From Nipponacmea schrenckii (lineage: Eukaryota > Mollusca > Gastropoda > Lottiidae), in the NCBI GenBank assembly GCA_030562195.1, contig CM060200.1:29055023-29119022 (forward strand): a stretch of DNA of 64,000 nt, given 5' to 3'. Both the position numbers and the translations under genes were made by a program. How positions within the stretch are numbered: position 1 is the first letter of the stretch; each line of letters starts with the position of its first letter. The notes under the pieces were generated by a model. That model made no database searches. It worked only from the letters and a program-made list of their open reading frames with translations, and was not told the DNA's origin. Shown here in pieces: positions 26,501 through 40,000 of the stretch.

Positions 26501-28334
26501 AATATAAAAACCTACCTGAAGAGTAACAAAAGCTATTTTACCATCAGATGAAATAGAGATATATTCAGGTTCTATATCCTGAGCTAATGTAGCAGTCATA
26601 ATTTCATTATTAGGTGCAAAACTTGAAACATGTCGAATATCACTCCTTAAATATGAAAATATAAGAGTTAGATGAAAAACATCCTTTTCAAGTTGTAATT
26701 GCTATTTATAAGTTTTTATTCTAAAATGAGAAGTTACAAAAAACTGTCCTGACAAATTCGTATGTTTCTTTATTTTCCTTTTTAAATATGCAAACTTTTA
26801 CATGAGAATCTTCACTTTAAAGTCGGCTAGCCAAACATTTGGAAAAGGTTTAAACTGTATAAAATTGTGTTGAAAAATGGCAATCAGTGAACAGGCATAT
26901 GCAACTGCCCTGAGAAAATTTGGATTATCATTACCATCTAAATGTGTAAGAGGGAAGCCTTCAATTCATTAAAAGTCTTAATCTCACCTTGAATTAAATT
27001 GATTAAAGCCAGCTATACGTTCTGTTGGACTACCTATAGATGGTATAGTTATGATGCTGATAGAACCTTCAGGATCAGAAAATCTATTAAACGGATCTTT
27101 ACCATGAACACCTTCATTAGCTACGACTAGTTTGGCACAATTATTGGTAAATTCTATATTGTCAGGATGAACACCAACTACAAAATAAAATAATTAAGAA
27201 AATGGTCAATATGTAATGTACGTTCAAAGTAAAATCTACTATTCTTTTTCAACTATTTTTTCATTGGACTGTTGATTTCTATACCTGAAAAAAAGCCAAG
27301 GGGCCTTTATATGTCTTGAATCCAATCCTTTTATGGAAAATTTCAGTATTTTATTTAAAGAGAATATTTTCAGTGTTAATGTCCAGCAAAATATAAAGAT
27401 ACAAACCTGGAAGCTGGCTTTGATAAGAGAATGTTTGAGTTGTTCTATCAAAGGTTGTAAAGAATTTAATGTGACCATCATAAACTTCTACTGGTGATGA
27501 TAAAGAAACAGCAACTTGTCCATTGCAGACCTCTACATCTCTTGGCTTACCATCAGTCTGTAAAAATCTATGTTCCATCAATATTTTAGGAGCTCTTGGA
27601 TTCTCCATATCTACTATATGAAGAACATAAGAATCTTCACCTGAAAGAGTAAAAGCCTTCATATAACACTGTTTAAAAAAACTTTTAAAATTTTTACTCC
27701 AATTCATTAGACATAAGATCTCCCCTATTTTCAGCGTTTCATGTTGCAAATATTTATAGAAATAAACAAGAGTTGTTTTTAGCTAAAGGTTTCTTCAAGT
27801 AAACAGCTCAAATATTATTGTTCAATACAGCACATATTTAAGGCATGGCTTATATTATCATTAACATAACCTGTATTTCCAAATGGCCAGCATTTGATTA
27901 CAAAATATTGATATGCCAAATGTCACTATTAGCTAAGTGGAATTCTCATGAGTTACCATACCCAACCTCAGCAGAGAACATATTCTTGTTAATCAGTGGC
28001 AAACAGTGCTATTGGATATAAGTGGAGTGGAGTGAAAATAGCCAATGTGAAGAGGAGAGATTAAATTTTAAGTAGATAACAAGCTTTCATTAGCAATGTC
28101 ATTGGATTATTTGTGTTATCTTTATAACTAACCAACAACATATATTATTTGATCATTTGGGTCATAAGCACTTTCTTCAGCAGTTCCACCAAATAGTTTA
28201 TATACTTCATTATTAGTAACTGGATCATAGGATGGTAGTTTAAGGTAGCCAAGTCTAGTGAGTGAATATAGTGGTGTGACTGGCTGTACCAATATACTGA
28301 TAACTAAAATATACAGTAGTTCCATCTCCACCAT
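23546..28334 (-). CDS. Secreted choice-of-anchor I / mesenchyme-specific cell surface glycoprotein-like protein
   Basis: Exons in transcript order: 28133-28334, 27407-27640, 26988-27177, 26516-26645, 25908-26022, 25214-25393, 24923-24994, 24366-24607, 23937-24154, 23546-23648. They total 1686 nt, so 561 residues, and every intron phase joins. I start at 28334 (MVEMELLYILVISILVQPVTP), which reads as a signal peptide; the ATG at 28325 is an alternative. Family landmarks: YDPNDQIIYVVGEDSYVLHI near the start, VGVHPDNIEFTNN, LVVANEG, NEGAVRQY, and a beta-propeller-like layout. The family occurs in bacteria and animals and is often labelled mesenchyme-specific cell surface glycoprotein after echinoderm members; its biochemical role is not established. 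The C-terminus (IAIYQFSYRP) shows no membrane anchor, so secretion is the likely fate. Confidence 0.88.
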
Positions 28335-30063
28335 CTTGAAAGACCTACAAAAAAATTTCAATTGCAATTTACATCTACTTCTCTATCTAATTGGGATGAC
28401 TTTCAAATTCATGGAGTGTGCAAAGGGTCAAATTACGCAAGGAGATCCATAGAAGCTAATTCTTTTCAGATTTCTTTATTGGAATCTTAAAAATAACATG
28501 GATCGACTCCAATCAGACAGCATTGACTTCACTTCAATCACTTATTTGAGAAACATGTAAAAACTCACCCTGTCTCTGTGGAACTTTCTAAGGAAATGAG
28601 GTGATTATATTAATCCTTAAATGAACTCTGTATTATCAGATAAATTGACAAAGATAAGTCACAATTCCTTTTCAAATTTTTGGAGCTAAATAAGATAAGA
28701 TAATACTTTGACACGTGTACCAGAGAATATCGTACTCTTTCAATCATAGGTCACCTTAATCACTTGATTTTTGTGAAAACTAAATATTCTATAGCTGAAA
28801 ATTTTGCAATATGTTGAACACTACATGCACAGATTATGAAACTATGAGGTGTGGTCTTACAGTGCCAAGGTGATATTATTCTGATCTAAAAAATGTTCGA
28901 ATTCATGTAACATGATTAGACTGAATTAAATAATACTACATGAAGTATCTGTTGGCTGTCAGATGTGGAAATTGAGGGCTCTTTGGGAATTGTGTTTACA
29001 ATTTGCAATTTCTTCTACAGTCAATTTTAATCAATTTATGACTGCCCAAAATTGAAGTAAATAAACATGAAAACAAACAACTTATATGTTTAATAGCTAT
29101 TTTATAATGAATGTTAGAATAATAAATATTATAATCAAATTTACACCATTGTCTGTCTCCTATAATAGGATTTTATATATTGAAGATTGATTTCAAGTGT
29201 GAATTATTACATCATCATCATTGTATTTTAAAATACATAATTCATTAATATCGTATCAAGTTTGAGCCAAAACTGTTCTTAAAGCATTCACATCCAAAAT
29301 TGTAATATCAAATTTTGTTATGTGGTTAAAACTTTATATCTAAGACAAAAAGACTGGATTAGTTTGTCATCTTAATACAATTTTTGAATAAAGAAACAAG
29401 AAATGAAATAAGGAAATATTATTTCATATTATCACAGTTAAGTACAATGATACAAAGATAATTCTATTCAATGACTACTTATTTTGAAACATAACAAAGG
29501 AAGAAGCCGGTAATAATGAAATATTTTTCAATTTTCAACAAAATGAAAACCAGAAACTTTTTGATGACTGAAAATAATTCCTGATTTGCCATTTTCAATC
29601 AGTAATATAAAACTTACCTACAATAAAAACATCTCATTATTACACTTATATCATCAATATAATTAATATTAGTAACTTTACATTGACTTGTGTTAGTTTT
29701 ATTGTACATAATACTGTTGACTAGACTAGACAAATTGATTAAAAATTAAATTTCAAGTTAACATGTTCTGGAACAATTAGTAGTCCATATAGACTACTGT
29801 ATAGATCAACTGTATCTCAACAAAAACTTTTAATGAAAAGTGCTTTTAATTCTATATAATAGAAAAGTAAGTAGATAAATCTCCTGATGAATAGTATTAT
29901 GACATAACATAGGACTACAGTTTTGTTACTACACTATTAGGAACCTAAAATTAGGCCAGTTAGAGACATCTGTTTGAAAAGATCTAATTTGGGGAATCTG
30001 AAAACAGTCTTATTAAACAGTTGATTGAACCACAAATAATAATGATTTGACTTATTCTTTCAA
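28335..30063. other. Intergenic region between two minus-strand genes
   Basis: It holds the promoter/5' UTR of the choice-of-anchor gene and the 3' UTR of the BTBD gene. AT-rich, with no open frame that looks like protein, no clear repeat array and no RNA gene seen. Confidence 0.5.
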
Positions 30064-32735
30064 CTAAGTATAGAATATAATCTCAGGAATCTGTCCATCT
30101 TCAACTGATGTTCCATTATTATTTCCTGCAGCATAAGTAAATTGAAATGTGACCTTTCCACTCGAAACGGATTCATGTGTAACTTTACGAAGTCCTTTTG
30201 AACCATAATAGGAATCTGGACCCTGAAAGAGAATTCAAAAGAAAAGTTCACACCATGCAGTTGTATATACTTTTGTGCTAATATCACTGAAATTATATCA
30301 CAGCATATCACGGCAGGTGAACAGCTCACATGTATCAAGAGTCAATATTTTGATAATAATATGATATTGAATTATTACCTTTAATGTAGTACAAGCTATA
30401 TAGCTTGTGTTTGGTAATATTTCAACTGGTTCTTTAAACATAACACGAAATGTGGAAGTAGTTCCATCACATGGAAAACTTGTATCATTACTGCCCATAA
30501 CTTTACCAGTATCATTGTGAATAATCTACAGATTAGAAGGAGATAAGATTGGTAAGTCTAAAATTTGGCCAGGTATAAAATTAAAATACATGATGGAATT
30601 ACCGTATATAATTAATTAACAAATAATGTCCAGATGTAGAAGCATGTCAAAATCAAAATCTAATGAACATCAATAGGCTACCTAGACATGTATTCCAACC
30701 TGGATCTTCAAACTTCAATCTGTATGTGCTTAATTCAAAAACTAACAAATTTCTTTCTTTTAGATATAGTATTCTTCTGGAATTAACTGTTTGCTTCAAT
30801 TTTAATAAGTTTTATTTTCATTATCAGTATAACATCTGGCTCAATAACTGCATTAGAGATGTTCCAATTTCAATATTTACTAAACTCAATAAAGGATAGA
30901 TTTGATCTCTATAATCAACTTACAACCATTACCTGTATATTTACAGCATACTCTGTAGGTCCATGAATACTACCATATAGTCCAAATCCCACCACGAATA
31001 TACGTCGATTTACCATGAATCTATTAAGATAATATAGTAACATACTTATATAATTACGACAAATAATATGAATAGATACTTCTAAAAAATTACCTAGGTC
31101 AATTCAATGTGGTTCTAACACCATCATCAGGAATAAAAAGGGTTCCAGTGATGGATTATTGTTGCATAGCCCTTTCAGGAAAGTTGTTATCTTTTATTTG
31201 GATACATAATAGTAAATACAAAGAATATATGATGTTAAAAGACTAATAAACTAAGTCTGCGAATTAAAAATCCAACAATATCATAAGCTAAAATATTTTT
31301 GTTTAAGGCAAGATTTGAATGTATCTCATTTCAATATATGATTATATACACTGCTTTTTCTGAACTCTACTAACCTGATTCTATCACTAGTTCCACTATA
31401 GCCCCAACGGCTTTCTATCTGACAAAATCTTGAAACAACCTGTTCTTTCCCAGTTAGACAGCATCTTGGTACATCCAAAAAATTAATGTTTGGTTTAGGA
31501 TTAACAGTAAAATATAGAAATAACTCTACAACTTCACGGTCTTCTAATATCCCACTTTGAGCAGCACCCATAGCAAACTCTTCAACAGTCATTAAGGGAA
31601 AGCGTATTAATCTTAATGATCTGTCTAAAACTCTACGTTGATTTTCAGGGTTAGGTGTCAAATTCTTTTTTATACATTCAGCTTTAGCCCATTGACAAAC
31701 TGCATGGAAGAGTTTACATTCACGAATACCCAATGAATCTCGTTCTAAAACAACACATAACGTATCAATATCAATATCAGTAAAACCATCAGCTACCAGA
31801 GCTTCAGTTGTGTTTTTATCAATTGTTTCTAAACATAAAGCAGCTAGCTGTGGTTCATCAAATAATCTAGCCTGGGTAAGAAGTAGAAAAGCATTATCAC
31901 TACTCAGATTACGCTTTAAAAATTCAACACAAGCTCTCTCAAGTGCTGGTACAGCATATTTCTTTGCCGTATACAATGTAGTCATTACCGTTTCAGGTCC
32001 AATTTGAACCTCATCAGAATACAGGAAGCGAAGCAAAGCTAGAAATGCAGAAGGCTCAACATCAGGAATTTCTATCATATTTTCACTAGTAGCCATTCCA
32101 CCATTAAACAAAGCATCAAACACTGCACTCCCCACGCATAATACAAATTTATGAGCTGGAATAACCTCTTCATTCGGTTCTTTTCCAACTTTAAAATGAA
32201 TATCAGACATAATTTCTGTGTTAAATAAATAAGCCAGTCTTTCTTTCACATTTGTTCTACCAGCTTGCCAGTTGTACTGAGTATTCCCTTTATTATGTAC
32301 TTGTTGAAGACTAACAGTAGAAAATGTTGAAATTGGCACTGGAACTATTGGAAGTGTTTCAGTTACAGGTGTGACTGTGACATTACTTTTGACAACAGTA
32401 TTGGCACTGATACTAACAGGATTAGGTATGTTGATGGCTCCTAATAAGCTGTTAATGGGAACTTGCATGGGATTCAAATGGGTTTCCCTGGCATTAGCAG
32501 TGCCCAGTAAGGAAGATGAAATACCAGTGATAGAAGTAGATGGTGAAGGAGTTAATGTGTAACATTTGGTAGAAGGTGGAGAATGAGTAGGCTGATTAGC
32601 ATAGGCTCCAGTTGGAGATCCTATTTGTGTATTATTAACAGTTGTTGGAGAAGTAGGACTGTTTCCACCACTACTGGAAGAATTACTGTTGGTTGGACAA
32701 TTTTTGGCGGTCTCCTCTGTTTTATCTGGATCCAT
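30064..32735 (-). CDS. BTBD1/2: BTB-BACK-PHR domain protein, BTBD1/BTBD2 type
   Basis: Likely a Cullin-3 ubiquitin ligase substrate adaptor; vertebrate BTBD1/BTBD2 bind topoisomerase I. Exons: 31375-32735, 30933-31020, 30379-30525, 30064-30222; 1755 nt, 584 residues, phases joined. Residues 1-160 are Ser/Thr/Pro-rich and low complexity. The BTB domain begins near Met176 (MSDIHFKVG) with the [19 protein letters not shown] motif, followed by BACK ([19 protein letters not shown]) to about 385. The C-terminal PHR domain runs from about 437 to the end, with [17 protein letters not shown] and [16 protein letters not shown], finishing [12 protein letters not shown]. The open frame runs past the first donor (to 31326), but that tail is intron. 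The invertebrate protein probably represents both vertebrate paralogues. Confidence 0.95.
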
Positions 32736-34599
32736 TTGAGCAAGTTGTTACAGAATTACACCAATCATTAATTTACCTCACATATCTTCATAATCATGTC
32801 CTAAAATCAAAACATAATAAAGATATGTTAAGTGATGATTTTGACAAAGATCATCTTGCATGGTTTACAAAATTAAAACAATGGAATGAATAATGAAGAC
32901 AGACATTGCCTTGCAGTGCTCAATGAGGGAAATCAGCCAACTATTCCTTGATTGTCAATGGACTTTTAACATGCACAACCTTTGGTACACTGGGTCTCAG
33001 TGTAATGAACGTTCCATCAAAACCATTCCACCATTTTACTGGTACTCCCCTGCCTAGGAGACATGTTTTTTTGGTTAACATGGAAACAAAAAACTCAGCA
33101 ACAATATTTGCAGAGTCAACTCAGAGACAACATTTTATCGGTTAAGTCTGAGACAAATAATGGTGCCAGTGACAATATTTTCTAGGTGGAATAGCATCTA
33201 TAGGCCATGGTCTTACTGCTTGCAGTATCTTGACACCACTGAATACTTCATCAGAATTTCAATAATTTATGGCATTATTATTAATTCATTTCCATGAAGA
33301 CAATCTGTTTATTTACAGTTTACAAATACACTACACAAATATTATCTGTTCAATAGAGAATCATACGTACATGACCTCGAAAATTTTGATTCAATATTAA
33401 CACATTTATTTAATGGGTATTGAAATAATGACAAGCATGTACAGGTAATTAAATGATCCGTCTCTAATGAAGTCATGTTTAAAGAAAGTTTGTAGAACAG
33501 GATGAAATCAAACCACTACAAATTTGTAATAAGTAAAACAAAAGAATGCTATCAGTAGGCCTATATCATCTTTATTACAATAATTTGTTGTCTGTGAATT
33601 AGTTGTCTCATAGCTTACTCTGATACCTTTGAGTTCACTCAGTTTGTCTGGAGTCTGTCTCTGAGTTGACATGTCTCTTGGTCCAAGTTGACAGATATAC
33701 TTTTTTCCATGTTGTCAGCCACAACAAAAATGAATGACATTTATAAACTAATATGGACAGTCTCTAAAATACTATAAGAAAGAATAATAAACTGTCAGTA
33801 TCCTAACCAAAACAAAAAGAAAGGTGAAGGTCGAAATGTCTGTAAAATATTCTTTGTTTTCCAAGCAAGCCTTATATTAGTAATATTATTACTGATATAT
33901 AAAGTGCTGATTTGTCGAATTGTTTCCATGTTTCATTCCTTCGACAATTCATGCATCAATATACATGAAAAACACTTACAGGACGCGAAACGAGCATCAA
34001 ATGAGGCAGAAGCGATCAAATTTTTTCATTTTTTTTTTAATGGAGAACAGGAAGTACACGGTTTGTGTGAAGAGAGCATGCGTTTTGTAACCGGATGTAA
34101 ACAAATATCAAACTACTTTCGGTTTATCAAAAAAAGAATAAAATAGGTAGTTTTACATTCCTGAAGATTCCGCAACACTGTGGCACACGCCTAAAGCTGG
34201 CGACCGAACTTATTGAATGTGTGAATTTTAAACGTTGCATTAGTGTATGGCTGTCAGAGACCACTTGGTTACCGCGCCATCAGGTATGGTCGGAGACTAG
34301 CAACGTTCAGTACCACTTATGAGCAAGACATATTTACCACGCGTTGTAAATAGCCAAAAGCTGTCCAAATTCTGGTGAAAAATAAAATTGCATAATTATT
34401 AAGAGTTAGTCTGAAACTTGCTCACTCTATTCCCAGCCTCTGATAGCTATTTGGACAGATATGGCGGGGTGAGAGTCAGAAAAACTAGGCACCTAAAACT
34501 TTGGATTTTCCACACCTCTGCGGGTGCGGGGGTTTTAAATGTATTAACATACCTCAAATCCACCAAGCCTTGATTTATTTGGTTATTTGTAGTTCAATC

Positions 34600-34985
34600 A
34601 TACAATCATTATCGGATGAAATCTGAAATCACTGTTGAGTTCACTTAACAAATTTTGACGTGTTTTAGATAGTCAATGGCAATAACTCAAATACCATTCA
34701 TCAAAATATCAAACTCAAACTTGACCAATATTTAGTTCATCGCTCCACAAGCCAATTTGGACACAAACAAATTTTGACGAGTTTTTATTATATATATAGT
34801 CAAGATCAATAACTAAACGAAAAATCGTCAATATCAACCTTAACCAAGATCTCATCAATGTAATTGTTCACACAAAATTTCATTAAATGAGATCTATCTC
34901 GTTCACAAGCCAATTCCGGCACGTTTTGACTAAGTCAGGGACAATAACTAAAAAACAATTCTTAAAAAGTCGATATATTGAAAAG
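34600..34985. repeat. Degenerate imperfect repeats of about 120 bp
   Basis: Three diverged blocks share 'ttgacg.gtttt...tagtca.g.caataact.aa' and 'cacaagccaatt.cggcac' phrases (around 34656, 34768 and 34905). They precede the LINE relic and may be its untranslated part or an unrelated dispersed repeat. Confidence 0.45.
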
Positions 34986-35004
34986 AAATACATAGGGTCA
35001 AACT

Positions 35005-35500
35005 CGAACGAGAAGAAAAATTGGATGACAAAGTTAGTAATGCCGAATTCCAACAAAGTAACTGGTGGAAACTTGTCCGATCGGCCATTGGACAATGAGT
35101 CAAGAACTTAAAAATTCCGCCATTGATTTCGAGATAATCGAGTAATTGAAAATGATGAAGAATAATGAACGATTTATTTGTTCGTCAGGCAAACCTACCG
35201 AATCCTGACCAAACTCTTTCACCTCTGCCAAAATGTGAAACTAATAAAACAATTTGAATTCACTACTAGTAACATCAGGTACATTCTAGCAACATTGAAA
35301 TCAAACCAGGCATCTGGCAAGATCAATAACACAATTCTAAAATATTGCAGCTCCTCGTTATGTAATCTTACAAGATTATTCAACTTTCTACAGACCAATT
35401 TCTGCTTCCCAATCCTTCGGAAACAAGCATATGTAGGCAAGTCTACAAGAAAGGTGACACACTCCTTTTCCTTGGAAAATGGAAAAAAAATTTAAATATA
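35005..35500 (+). pseudogene. Decayed non-LTR retrotransposon (LINE) reverse-transcriptase fragment
   Basis: From 35018 the frame reads KLDDKVSNAEF..NWWKLV, then a stop, then (same frame, from 35168) NDLFVRQANLPNPDQTLSPLP. After a frameshift it reads LATLKSNQASG, NNTILKYCSSSLC, LTRLFNFLQTNF and LRKQAYVG. The order NWWKL, ND.FV.Q, L..LK.NKASG, N.ILK.C...L...L..LFN, KKA.V is that of the linker and first RT motifs in CR1/Jockey-like LINE ORF2 proteins. Several stops and at least one frameshift make it inactive. No endonuclease or 3' RT motifs are visible. Confidence 0.7.
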
Positions 35501-37083
35501 CAATAAAAGACATTTGTCATAAACAAAAGTTCTAAAGGTCTACTGAAAAGATAAATGATGTCGATGGTTGAAGCTTGTTAATGTAACAATTAATGTAGAC
35601 TCGATGAACTTTCTATCTTTCTATCTTGCTTTCTTTCTTTTTTTCTTTCTTCTTATAGATGTATTGCGTTGGATTAATTAATTGTGCTGTATCGGCACAA
35701 AAAAATATTGTGTGAATAACAGCAAATTAAAAGCCTAAGTATAAAGAAATATGCCTCCTGCTTATTCTAAATATTATTGGGTCTTAAAGTGGCTCAACAC
35801 CAAAACTTGTAAATTAAGTGGTTTAATCAACAATTGATATACTTTGTAACAAATTGACCCTTTAAAAACTAACAGTTTAATGATTTAATCTAGTAGTTAC
35901 ATAGATGTAAATAGCAAATTGTAAGAATGTTATGCCATTAGTGACATTACAACGTTATTTTCCTTTTGCCATCTCTTGGCATATTATAGACATCTGATTG
36001 GATTTGGCTTTTATCCAGGTGTGGTAAATATCTCCTGCCATTACAACTCAACCTTGCAACCCTGCACAAAAAAAAAACGGATGTGGATTCATTTTTTGAG
36101 ATCTCTGATTTACAACCGATCCGAATTAATTGCTAATGTATACTACAAAGTTAAACTTTCGGGGCTAATAAATGTATACCTTCGCCAATGCTTATTGTCT
36201 GCATTCTTGTAACTTGTAATGTTGGACTGGGTGATAGAAACTATGCAGTTATTAATAGATCAGTGACTTCCGCTAAGTTCGTTAAAGTTTTTTTTACTAG
36301 GACAACATCTGAAAAGGAGAAGATTAATTGAAACTTGGTTAATTGTAATCTTTGCTATTTGTTAATTGACTTGCACTGTTTTTTGGCTACTGATTTTTCT
36401 CTTCAGAAATGACACAGGCTGTAGTCACTGTAGCTCAGTAGCTTGCCTTCTTTATCCACAGTTTACAATGTTTATAAATTTTAAGTTTCATTTCACTACC
36501 GGTAATTCAAATTAGTTGTATACAACTTAATTGAAATATTAGCTACACAATACTGCTGAGAGTCTTGGATTGTATTTAAGTTGATGTAGATGCCAACCAA
36601 TGCTGAGATTCTAAGATTTGTATCCAGTTGTTGAGAATATTTGAAATGCAAGTCATTTCAAAGGAATCCAATCCTTATATTTCTATCCAAGATATTCGAG
36701 TAAACCTACAAATACATTTGAAACACAACTGATAATTTTATTTCAAAAATTTATTACAAGGCCATGAGAAAAAAATGCAACTCTAAGCTAACGGGTCTAA
36801 ATTATATACATTCTTCTTAATGGTAGGAAGCAGGAGGATTTTTTGGTTTGATTTTCTTTTATTACCGTAGGGCCTACCTTGAATAAATTGAGTTCTAAAA
36901 TAGATCCTATACAGATGAACTACAATATATTTATATACATTTTGATATGTAACTATATGTGTTTCTGTAAAAAAATTTATGTAAAATATCTTAGTTATAA
37001 ATGTATATGATATTTCAGATTTTAAAAAATGGCTAGCCAATCAACATTAAAGTTAGTTGTAGAAATATGAAACCTAAACTGAA

Positions 37084-40000
37084 ATGGAGAACAACCATCA
37101 AAATGTTCAAACTATGGCTTACATTCAAGAAAAAGAAAAAAAATCTACAATAAAAGAAAGCTTACTGAAAAATGTAAAAGAAGAAATAGATAAAGGCCCA
37201 AGAATATCTTCTCAAAAAAGGAAATCTGATTCCATAACAAATGAGATTTCAGTATCCACTGCAAAGAAGAAAAGAAACAACAATCATTCAGAACCAGACA
37301 GGATTGGTTCCCCTTCCAAAACTCATTCAAGTGAGAAAATTCATGGCAATAGGAGCAGTAGATTTAAACAAAAATCTTTAAAGACAGATAAAATAACTAA
37401 ACCGAAATCAAAAGCTGTAAATGTCCCATCTAATCTTGAAAAACACTCTAAAATTCATGAGGATGGTTGTGCAACTATCAGTTCAAAGTGTACAAAAAGA
37501 AAAACTTTGATGAATGGAAAAACAATCAAACAAGAAAAACAAGAGGAAAATATGGACAATAATTCATCCAAAAGTGATTATTGGTATTCTAAATTAGATC
37601 AACTGGCCAGAGATAGCTACATCCCTGATTCAGATGATAAAGTAGCTCAAAAAAGACTGAAGAAAATTAAGAAAAGCACAGATAATAATGTTAAGGTGAA
37701 AAAGGTCCCTGTTGTTCATAGTAATGGTTTAAGAAAAAGCATATTAGAAAGTGAAGGAATTAAATGTCCTCTTGTGCCATCCACTCCACCTAAGTAAGTT
37801 TATTTAGCTACAATCTTTATGTTTACCGGTACTGATATCATAGATCATACTGAGCTGAGTAGGCCTACTGTACAAACTAAAAATAAACTTAAAGTAGAAA
37901 TTCTAAATCTATCTTTATTCATGAGAACTAAAATTTTATGTCCATGCTAAGACAAAGTATCCCTTTTAATTAATACTAAAACATTGGTTTTAGAAGCCTT
38001 GATTTTGTGACAAACTGAATAAGTGACAACTTCATTTTGTGGGGTGGACTATCAATGTTTGTTTTCTGTTTTATAGACATGCAAATCTATGTGATCCAAA
38101 CCTGTGCTATGATGCTTGTGATACACCCCCAACAACCACTAGTCAAAAACGGAATGAGGTAGTTATTGACAAAACTTCCCCAACCTTAACTGATAGTTTT
38201 GAATCTGTAAATGGACTAGATCAAAGTGTTTCTTCAGAAGAAGATGATGATGATTTACCTGAGTTTTTGACCAATTCTGAAGGTAATAAGATGCCAAATT
38301 GAATGCACAATATTGATCTAATGATGTATATTATATCTGTATCTGGAGAGAGGTTCAAAGTTGAAATCAGTAATGTTCCAATTGTTACTGATAGTATCTT
38401 TCTAAATTTGTTTTTTTTTTAGAACAAGGTTACACACCAAAAGAAGGTGATTTGATCTGGTTCAAGTACAGACACTATCCATTCTGGCCAGCAAAGGTTT
38501 GTAAGGATTTGAACAATAAACCAATAAGGGGTTTCGATTTGCATAATAAGTATGTAACTAAGTTGAAGTGTTGATCTTAATTCCTTTGCGAAAAGTCTAC
38601 CTGAATATGCTTTCTTGTTGTTAATTTTATGATTTGTCAAATATGTGTGTCAAGGGCTATGATTGGCTGTACACACTAGCTTACAATCTAATAGCTGCAT
38701 TTACCAAATTTTGTGCTTCATGAAAAGTTCACAATGCAGTCTAGGTACAATTGATACCAGTATATTAGACAGAGTTTGTTATATATGATTGAAAGGGCTA
38801 ACTAACATTCATATTTATCTTCTATTAACAGATATTAAAGATGACAAAAATGAAGGCAAGGTGTAAATTGAGAATATTGTTCTTTGGTGATGCACAAGAG
38901 TAAGTCTTAACTTGTAAAACATTGCAATTACTTTTGGCAAAAATTGAGTTTAATGTGTTATTGGTCAGCCCCATGAACGGTAATAAAATTCAAACAAGTT
39001 AATATTGAATTAGTATAAAAAAGTATGATTATGATATTGTCTTGCTATAGGCAGAGAGAAGATTGGTTTTTATAGGATTAGTAGGATTATTTACAATGGA
39101 GGCAAATGGTCCAATCCATCAGACTCTCCTTGGATTGCACTACTGCCTTGATTACAAGATTACAAATATTAGAATTATACATTTTCATTGACAATATTAT
39201 GTTTATATTGGATCTTATTTTAGATTTACAGTAAATTATTCCAAGCGCTCAGTAATACCATATTTTCATCCCAATAAAGATGTTCTGACTGTAAGTTCTT
39301 TCTGAAATTCTGTGGAATTTGCAAGTTTTTTTTTAAAAACTCAATGACAAACATCAAAGCATTGTAAACAAAAGAATATGTAGCTGAAAATCAAAAAGCA
39401 ATATATTTTTAAGTGAATTTAAAATAAAATCATTTTTGGACATTAGATATTTTGTATGATTTGAGACAAATATACTGAAAGATTATAAGGGAAGTGGGCA
39501 TATTTTGCAAGGCAACAATTGGTTATATTTTAACAGGAAAAAGGGAAAGATATTCACAACAAAGTGTTAAAAGAACTATTTCTGAAAGGCATTAAGGATG
39601 CTACACAAGAGGTGATGAAGAGTTCATCAGTTTCATTAAACAAATCACCAACAGAAAAACATAGCTTTGAGTTGAACAGCCGTGGAGGTTTGTATATCTC
39701 ATAATATATAATATGAAAGTATCTGTATATCCACTCGACCTTTTTTATTTGACCATAGGCCCATAGGAAAATTTTATTGTGTCTGAGATTTCTTCAAAAG
39801 ATCAAAAATATTGTTGACCTTTTTGACCATTTCAATGTTCAAAACGAGGAATGCTGAAATCTTGAATTTCAATAATTTGATAACCTTTTTCTGGGTCTCT
39901 ACTAGTTGTCTTCTAGTTCTGATGATTTTTTTTTATAATTATTGACCCAGATCATATTGTAATGTTGATTGATATTATGTAGCTGCACTGTAAAACAATG

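Larger units (their letters stand above)
32736..37083. other. Divergent intergenic region between BTBD1/2 and PWWP3A genes
   Basis: Both genes point outward, so their promoters lie here. A YY1-like ATGGCGG occurs at about 34460. The region also holds a decayed LINE and degenerate repeats (listed separately), a TTTC-rich microsatellite at about 35608-35655, and a 15-bp inverted pair GTCAACTCAGAGACA (about 33117-33131 and its complement near 33659-33673) that may be remnants of a transposon. Open frames at 33904-34146 and 35976-36212 are not recognisable. Confidence 0.5.

Noticed and set aside
31326..31374. Open continuation of BTBD exon 1 to a stop at 31326
   Set aside because: A good donor at 31374 and exact phase and family match of the next exon ([13 protein letters not shown]) show it is intron.
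33116..33673. 15-bp inverted pair GTCAACTCAGAGACA about 540 bp apart as a transposon
   Set aside because: The complementarity does not extend, and no flanking duplication could be found.
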